64,000 nucleotides of DNA, taken from the NCBI RefSeq assembly GCF_900101605.1, contig NZ_FMUR01000019.1, positions 1-64,000 of the forward strand, read 5' to 3'. A program made the translations under genes and the position numbers. Below the pieces are notes generated by a model. The model was not told where the DNA came from. It made no database searches and worked only from the letters and a program-made list of their open reading frames with translations. Source of the DNA: Butyrivibrio hungatei (GTDB lineage Bacteria; Bacillota; Clostridia; Lachnospirales; Lachnospiraceae). This document shows positions 58,875 to 64,000 of the stretch, piece after piece; position 1 is the first letter of the stretch, and each line of letters begins with the position of its first letter.

Positions 58875-60254
58875 ATGCATAATGAATTAATGAAAAAAGT
58901 GGAGGAGTTCATCAGACGCTCTGACAACGACGAAAAGTTGGATATTAAAGAGTGTGAGGAATTTCTGAATACAGTTCCGGGTTTTACCGACAAGCATACT
59001 ATAGAAGATACAAAAGATTTTTTGGCTTTTCTGGGGAATCCCGATAAGAACATGAAAATAATACATGTAGCCGGCACAAACGGAAAAGGTTCTGTGTGCA
59101 GCTACCTGTCAAATATCCTGATGAAAGCGGGATATAAAGTCGGAATGTTTACATCTCCGCATCTTATGAAGATAAACGAAAGATTCTGCATTGACGGCAA
59201 GATGGTGACTGACGGCGTTTTTGCGGAAGTGTTTACAGAACTTTTAAAAAGGATAATGGAGTATAAGAACGGAGAATATTTCCCAACTTACTTTGAGTTT
59301 TTATTCTTTGAAGCAATGCTTCTTTATGATGTATATTCGGTGGATTATCTCGTGCTTGAAACGGGACTTGGCGGAAGACTTGATGCGACCAATTCCGTGG
59401 AATCACCGCTTCTTTGCGTTATTACCGAGATAGGCCTCGATCATATGCAGTATCTTGGAGATACACTTCCCGAGATTGCGGGAGAAAAAGCAGGGATAAT
59501 CAAAAAAGGAGTTCCTGTTGTATTTTTTGATAAGAGAAAAGAATGCAGCGATGTCATTAAAAGCAAAGCCCTTGAGATGGATTCCAGAGTCGTGTCCGTG
59601 GACGATAAAAGCATTACGGATGTGAAGACTGTGAAGGATGAAGCAGGGAACAAATACGTTGCTTTTTCATATAATTCCTTATATGATAATTATGTTGAGT
59701 TAAAAGTTACTACCGAAGCTGTATATCAAGCGGAAAACGCCGCTTTGGCTATTGCTTCGGCAGAAATTTTGCGCGATAAAGGTGCTGAGATATCTGAACT
59801 TGACATCAGAGAAGGCCTTATGAGTGCCAAGTGGGATGCAAGGATGGAAGAAGTAAGGCCCGGTGTCTATGTGGACGGCGCTCATAATATGGATGGAATA
59901 GAAGCGTTTATTAAATGTGCAACAGCAATTGATTCGGAAGGAAGAAAGATGCTGTTGTTTGGCATGGTCGCTGATAAGCAGTACAGAGACATTATTGACA
60001 GAGTGCTTACCAGCAAAGTGTTTGATGCGATATTCGTAACCGTGCTCGAAACAGAGAGATCCGTTTCCGTATCGGAGCTTAAGAGTGCCTTTGAAGAGAG
60101 TAAGGAACAGCACAATATAATAGGCGTTCCCATTAAATACTACAGTAATGTAAGAGATGCCGTGACGGATTTTATTACTGTGCGCAAGTCTAAAGATGTT
60201 GTGTTTGCAGCAGGTTCTTTGTATCTTGCGGGACAGCTTAAACAGATGTTATAA
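58875..60254 (+). CDS. folC: Folylpolyglutamate synthase/dihydrofolate synthase
   Basis: The protein (about 459 residues) is a Mur-ligase-like enzyme that adds glutamate to folates: VAGTNGKGSVCSYLSNIL near residue 64 (P-loop), MFTSPHLMKINERF near 92, VLETGLGGRLDATN near 160 and the C-terminal domain with VDGAHNMDGIEAF near 335. It contains an N-terminal extension of about 50 residues compared with the shortest homologues. Start choice is uncertain: ATG 58875 (used), GTG 58869 and ATG 58890 are in frame and none has a good ribosome site. A small gene follows after 13 bases. Confidence 0.93.
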   Translation: MHNELMKKVEEFIRRSDNDEKLDIKECEEFLNTVPGFTDKHTIEDTKDFLAFLGNPDKNMKIIHVAGTNGKGSVCSYLSNILMKAGYKVGMFTSPHLMKINERFCIDGKMVTDGVFAEVFTELLKRIMEYKNGEYFPTYFEFLFFEAMLLYDVYSVDYLVLETGLGGRLDATNSVESPLLCVITEIGLDHMQYLGDTLPEIAGEKAGIIKKGVPVVFFDKRKECSDVIKSKALEMDSRVVSVDDKSITDVKTVKDEAGNKYVAFSYNSLYDNYVELKVTTEAVYQAENAALAIASAEILRDKGAEISELDIREGLMSAKWDARMEEVRPGVYVDGAHNMDGIEAFIKCATAIDSEGRKMLLFGMVADKQYRDIIDRVLTSKVFDAIFVTVLETERSVSVSELKSAFEESKEQHNIIGVPIKYYSNVRDAVTDFITVRKSKDVVFAAGSLYLAGQLKQML

Positions 60255-60267
60255 ACGAGGAAGAATA

Positions 60268-60432
60268 ATGATAAATTTTGAAGAAGAACTTAAGAAGTTC
60301 AAACCCAGTTTGGAAATTGAAGATGCCGAAGACATTATCTACAATCAGGATCTTGATGATATGTCGGATGTACTTATAAAGCTTCTTAAGGATGCCAAGC
60401 AAGAATCAGAGAGTACAAAAAGGAGTAAGTAA
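60268..60432 (+). CDS. 54-residue acidic protein coupled to the TPR gene
   Basis: The protein MINFEEELKKFKPSLEIEDAEDII continues to a Lys/Ser-rich tail and looks helical and acidic. CGAGGAAG precedes the ATG, and the stop overlaps the next start in a TAATG junction, which is strong evidence for translation and coupling. No family is recognised. Its place between folC and a membrane TPR protein suggests a partner of the latter rather than folate metabolism. Confidence 0.72.
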   Translation: MINFEEELKKFKPSLEIEDAEDIIYNQDLDDMSDVLIKLLKDAKQESESTKRSK

Positions 60433-61817
60433 TGGCTATCGCTACATATAAAAAACTTGAGAGCTTATCAAACTTTTTTTATAACGATGGTCTTGAAAAG
60501 GCGGGAGTCAGAGATTTAACGGGAGCTATAGAGTCTTTGCAGCAGAGTCTTAGGATGAACAAGAACAATATCGATGCGAGAAATCTTTTGGGACTTGTTT
60601 ATTATGAGATGGGCGAAGTTGTTGCTGCGCTTTCGGAATGGGTTATCAGTAAGAATTTCAGACCTGAAGACAATATTGCTGATGACTACATGGATATGGT
60701 CAGAAACAGTCCGGCTAAACTTGAGGACATCAATCAGACTATAAAGAAGTTTAATATCGCATATAATTATTGCCGTCAGGACAGTTTGGATCTTGCGGTA
60801 ATCCAGCTTAAGAAGGTGCTTTCTTTAAATTCGGGATTTATTAAGGCACACCTTCTTTTGGCGCTTTTATATCTTAAGGCCGGCAATTTCGACAGGGCCA
60901 AGGTTGAGGCACAGAAGGTTCTTAAGCTTGATACCGGTAATCTCATGGCAAGAAGATATCTTAAGGAGGCCGATAATATGCTCCTTCCCGGAGACGGCGG
61001 CAAACTTGTATCTGATGCCGCATCATCCGGAAATAACGAGACAATCAGATATAACAGCGGAAACGAGATGATAATACAGCCTCGTAAGCAGTCTGTTCTT
61101 ACAAAGTCAGGATCGATCTGGGGAATTGTCCTTGGTATTGTGCTTGGAATAGCTGTATCATGCTTTTTGATACTTCCTCAGAGGATAAAAAATATTACAA
61201 ACAACAATAACAGGACTATCACCGGCATAAGCGAAGTATCTGATTCGAAGTCGGCACAGATAGGTGAGTACGAGCAGCAGATTGCTAAACTCAATAAGCA
61301 GCTTAAAGATCTTAATGAGAGAGTCGGCGAAAATCAGGATGCCGCAAGCACATGTCTTATGAAGGCGGTTAAGATCTACATGGAAGATCCGACCAACATT
61401 GACGGAATTGCGCTTGCGCTTGAAAAAGTAAATGTCGATGAGAATGAAAAAGATCTTTCTGCAGAGTTTAAGGATTTATACGGTGCGCTCATGCAGAAAG
61501 TCGGATCGCGTCTTGCAGATATCTACTATGATGAAGGAAAAGAAGCTTATAAGAAAAAGGATTATACGGTTGCTATAGAGAAATTTGCAAAGGCTTATCA
61601 GTATTATAAAGATGATGAAAATATAATTTATTATCTTGCAAATTCTTATTATGATAACGGAGACATTGAAAAGGCGAAGGAGAAGTACGATCTGATCATC
61701 AGTAATTTCCCCAAGTCGAAGTGTGCTACGTCTTCCAAGACAAAACTTGCGGAGATCAACAATTCAAGCGCCGGAAAGAGCAGTACCTCTGATAACTCCG
61801 ATAACACCGGTAATTAG
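60432..61817 (+). CDS. Membrane-anchored TPR protein
   Basis: The 461-residue protein has three parts. Residues 1-190 form TPR-like repeats (TGAIESLQQSLRMNKNNIDARNLLGLVYYEMGE, and AHLLLALLYLKAGNFDRAKVEAQKVLKL). A single membrane helix lies near 233-255 (IWGIVLGIVLGIAVSCFLIL). After it come a coiled coil (GEYEQQIAKLNKQLKDLNERV) and an outer TPR pair (AIEKFAKAYQYYKDDENIIYYLANSYYDNGDIEKAKEKYDLI). With an N-in topology it would present TPR modules on both faces. The start shares its A with the preceding stop. Function unknown; it may be a scaffold for envelope assembly near the acyltransferase gene. Confidence 0.85.
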   Translation: MAIATYKKLESLSNFFYNDGLEKAGVRDLTGAIESLQQSLRMNKNNIDARNLLGLVYYEMGEVVAALSEWVISKNFRPEDNIADDYMDMVRNSPAKLEDINQTIKKFNIAYNYCRQDSLDLAVIQLKKVLSLNSGFIKAHLLLALLYLKAGNFDRAKVEAQKVLKLDTGNLMARRYLKEADNMLLPGDGGKLVSDAASSGNNETIRYNSGNEMIIQPRKQSVLTKSGSIWGIVLGIVLGIAVSCFLILPQRIKNITNNNNRTITGISEVSDSKSAQIGEYEQQIAKLNKQLKDLNERVGENQDAASTCLMKAVKIYMEDPTNIDGIALALEKVNVDENEKDLSAEFKDLYGALMQKVGSRLADIYYDEGKEAYKKKDYTVAIEKFAKAYQYYKDDENIIYYLANSYYDNGDIEKAKEKYDLIISNFPKSKCATSSKTKLAEINNSSAGKSSTSDNSDNTGN

Positions 61818-61838
61818 TATTTTTGGGAATTATGTTAA

Positions 61839-63233
61839 ATGATAAGTTTTTCGAATATAACATTTATTTTTAGGTTTTTACCTGCTTTTTTAATAGTGTT
61901 TTATGTGACTCCCGTCAAATTTAGGACATGGACCTTGTTATTGGGAAGTTTGATATTTTATCTCGTGGGAAGCATCGATTCTGTCGGAAACTTTAAAATG
62001 TTTCCGGCTCTTTTGGGAGCGGTTGTTGTCAACTATCTGTTTGCGAGAGCTGTCAGAAACGCTGAGGGCAAGAAAAAGAAAGTGTTTCTTGCTCTGATCG
62101 TGATCTTTGATGCGGTTATGCTCATTACATTTAAACTCTTGGGACAGTTTGTTGACGGTAGCCTTATACCTATCGGAATCAGTTTCTATACCTTCAAGAT
62201 GATCTCTTTTCAGGCGGATTCATATAACGGTAAGATTGATTCTAAGCCGCTCTTTAAGGATGTTGCGGCTTATTTTTGCATGTTCCCGCAGGTTGTATCG
62301 GGACCTATCATGCGCTTTTCAGATTACAGTGATAACCTTGAACTTATACCTGGAGCGTCCAAGAGTTCCAAAGAAGAGATACTTGCGAATATAGAAGACG
62401 GATTTAAGTATTTCATCGCAGGTCTTGCAATGAAGGTTCTTCTTGCGGATCACTACGCAATGCTCTGGAAGGAGATAGGGACGATCGGATATGAGAGTAT
62501 CTCAACTCCGTTTGCATGGATTGGAGCAGTGACATATTCACTCCAGTTGTTCTTTGATTTCTGGGGATATTCACTTATGTCATCGGGAATCGCAGTAATG
62601 CTCGGATTTCCTTTTGTTGTTAACTTCGATCATCCATACGGTTCGGCAAGTGTTTCTGAGTTCTACAGAAGATGGCACGCAACACTCGGATCGTGGTTTA
62701 GGGATTATATTTATATTCCGATGGGCGGAAGCAGAGTCGGTACCGTAAGGATAATATTAAATCTCCTTGTTGTATGGCTTGTTACGGGCTTTTGGCACGG
62801 CGTAACCCTTAATTTTATTTTGTGGGGAATCATTCTTTTTGTGATAATAATGTGCGAGCGCTTTATAGTATTCAAGCTTCCGGGAGTGCTTAAGACAATA
62901 GTCGGAAGATTTAATGTGCTTGTTCTTATCCCGCTTACATGGGTTATATTTGCAATATCAGATGCAGGAATGCTGCTTAATTATTTTAAGAGACTTTTCC
63001 CGTTCTTTGGAGCAGGTATCGCTGTAAATGACAATGATTATATTAAAAATCTTGGAATATACGGAGGTCTTTTGGCCGTTGGAGTGGTTCTTCTGATTCC
63101 GCATGTGTTTAAGTTTATTGAAAAACACAGGAAGAATCCGCTGATAATGATATGCTTGTTTGTGTTGTTTTGGTTTTCGGTTTACAGTTTGACCAATTCG
63201 GCAGGTAATCCGTTTATGTATTTTGCATTCTGA
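61839..63233 (+). CDS. MBOAT O-acyltransferase (AlgI/DltB-like)
   Basis: The 464-residue membrane protein has ten or more helices and the MBOAT core: PQVVSGPIMRFSDY near residue 145, FFDFWGYSLMSSGIAVMLGF near 245, SEFYRRWHATLGSWFRDYIYIPMGGSR near 276 and the catalytic His in VVWLVTGFWHGVTLNFILWG near 315-320. It should move acyl (usually acetyl) groups across the membrane for O-acetylation of an exported polysaccharide. It is followed 14 bases later by an SGNH hydrolase-like gene, the usual partner that attaches the acetyl group outside the cell. Confidence 0.93.
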   Translation: MISFSNITFIFRFLPAFLIVFYVTPVKFRTWTLLLGSLIFYLVGSIDSVGNFKMFPALLGAVVVNYLFARAVRNAEGKKKKVFLALIVIFDAVMLITFKLLGQFVDGSLIPIGISFYTFKMISFQADSYNGKIDSKPLFKDVAAYFCMFPQVVSGPIMRFSDYSDNLELIPGASKSSKEEILANIEDGFKYFIAGLAMKVLLADHYAMLWKEIGTIGYESISTPFAWIGAVTYSLQLFFDFWGYSLMSSGIAVMLGFPFVVNFDHPYGSASVSEFYRRWHATLGSWFRDYIYIPMGGSRVGTVRIILNLLVVWLVTGFWHGVTLNFILWGIILFVIIMCERFIVFKLPGVLKTIVGRFNVLVLIPLTWVIFAISDAGMLLNYFKRLFPFFGAGIAVNDNDYIKNLGIYGGLLAVGVVLLIPHVFKFIEKHRKNPLIMICLFVLFWFSVYSLTNSAGNPFMYFAF

Positions 63234-63247
63234 AGAAAGTGTATGTA

Positions 63248-64000
63248 ATGAATTTTTTTAAGTCTTGTCCGCTGGTGACGGGCGTGGTTGTATTTTCAAT
63301 ATTTATATCCGCTGTGACATTTGTTGCGAAGGGCTCTATCTATGCCGCTTATTCGGAAGGATACGATCCCGCGGAGCAGCCTCTTTTTGTTGTCATGATA
63401 AAAGGTATTTCGGGCGGTGTTATGCCTTGGAAGATTTTCGATAAAGAAAGCGTTATGGCCGCAAAGGAAGAAGATATGGGAGATGCGGCGGCGATTCTTG
63501 CCGATATTTCAGGGAATGACATCTCGGGAAACGATGTTTCGGGAAATGATGTTGCATCGGAAGAGATTACTTTTAAGGAAGTAACGGACGATTATTTTGC
63601 AGACGCTCTTTTCCTTGGAGATTCCAGAACGGTAGGCCTTTCGGAGTATTGTGAAGGACTTGATGAACAGGCGATGTTTTATGCAAAGGTGTCGCTTAGT
63701 ATTCACAGTGTTCTTGAGAACGATTTCCTTAAAGATGAAGAGGGCAAGAAGATGACTGTTGAGGAGGCTCTTGAAAAGGATGAGCCTTACGGCAAGATTT
63801 ATATCATGCTGGGACTTAACGAGCTTGGAACGGGTACAACGGAGACATTTGTTGCCAAGTATGCCGAAGTTCTTGCAAGGATAAGGGAACTTCAGCCGGA
63901 TGCGATTATTTATATACAGAGTATCATGCATGTTACCGAAAATAAGAGCAGCAATGATAAGATATTTACCAACGAGAGAATAAATGAGAGAAATGAGGCG
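63248..64000 (+). CDS. SGNH/GDSL hydrolase-type protein, truncated by window end
   Basis: The frame is open from ATG 63248 to the end of the window (251 codons, no stop). One membrane helix near residues 8-30 anchors it. A spacer with three consecutive SGND(I/V) units (residues about 96-110) follows, then an SGNH fold with the nucleophile motif LFLGDSRTVGL near 130 and the block MLGLNELGTG near 198 carrying the Asn of block III. The His of the last block lies beyond the window. With the upstream MBOAT protein this matches AlgJ/PatB-like acetyl transfer to a glycan. The start has no strong ribosome site. Confidence 0.82.
   Translation, partial: MNFFKSCPLVTGVVVFSIFISAVTFVAKGSIYAAYSEGYDPAEQPLFVVMIKGISGGVMPWKIFDKESVMAAKEEDMGDAAAILADISGNDISGNDVSGNDVASEEITFKEVTDDYFADALFLGDSRTVGLSEYCEGLDEQAMFYAKVSLSIHSVLENDFLKDEEGKKMTVEEALEKDEPYGKIYIMLGLNELGTGTTETFVAKYAEVLARIRELQPDAIIYIQSIMHVTENKSSNDKIFTNERINERNEA

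Overview
The window reads as chromosomal DNA of a low-GC Gram-positive anaerobe, most likely a Lachnospiraceae member of the Butyrivibrio/Pseudobutyrivibrio type. The basis is gene content rather than any marker gene: a split purine pathway (stand-alone AICAR transformylase plus a PurO-type IMP cyclohydrolase) under a ZTP riboswitch, AddAB instead of RecBCD, ECF vitamin-uptake components, a T-box on valS, YesM/YesN-type signalling, lipoproteins with Firmicute lipoboxes, and a secreted GH53 galactanase. No rRNA, tRNA or CRISPR array was seen.

Layout. 1-8.5 kb is an accessory region: the tail of an unidentified gene, an AAA+ ATPase with AT-rich direct repeats in front, a UvrD/PcrA-like helicase, two Asp/Asn-rich lipoproteins, a divergent FtsW/RodA-like membrane protein, two decayed lipoprotein-like genes, a duplicated 66-bp intergenic element and a triple hairpin repeat. 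8.5-10.9 kb is the purine module: ZTP riboswitch with overlapping terminator, two tandem 82-bp double-hairpin elements, IMP cyclohydrolase, AICAR transformylase. 11-15.2 kb carries a four-fold 33-bp tandem repeat in front of a DUF4143-type ATPase, then a MocR regulator with an ECF S component (probable vitamin B6 uptake) and a YwlG/DUF436 protein. 15.4-26.3 kb holds an EAL phosphodiesterase, addB-addA and the galactanase lipoprotein. 26.3-34.9 kb has a Ktr/Trk potassium system, asnA, hflX, thiT, a phosphocarrier-like protein lacking the HPr histidine, and a nuclease-XPD/DinG-type helicase fusion whose ribosome binding site lies inside a 17-bp hairpin.

35-46.6 kb is a sensing and uptake block: a TPR-GGDEF cyclase, YesM/YesN two-component system, an ECF-like membrane protein, a lipoprotein and a ribose-type ABC importer (binding protein, permease, dual ATPase, second permease). 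46.8-47.9 kb has a ProX-type editing protein, a small conserved-looking protein and an orphan AbrB-type antitoxin. 48.2-54.4 kb is a polymorphic-toxin locus: an 1814-residue Rhs protein with a membrane-type C-terminal tip, an overlapping membrane-anchored immunity candidate and the remains of an older tip. 54.5-64 kb contains a lipoprotein, T-box-controlled valS, folC, a 54-residue protein coupled to a TPR membrane protein, and an MBOAT acyltransferase followed by an SGNH hydrolase cut by the window end, which together suggest O-acetylation of a secreted or cell-wall glycan.

Main themes: cell-surface glycan sensing, import and modification, c-di-GMP turnover, vitamin uptake, DNA end repair, and interbacterial competition. 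The least explained signals are the structured intergenic repeats and the hairpin masking the start of the nuclease-helicase gene.
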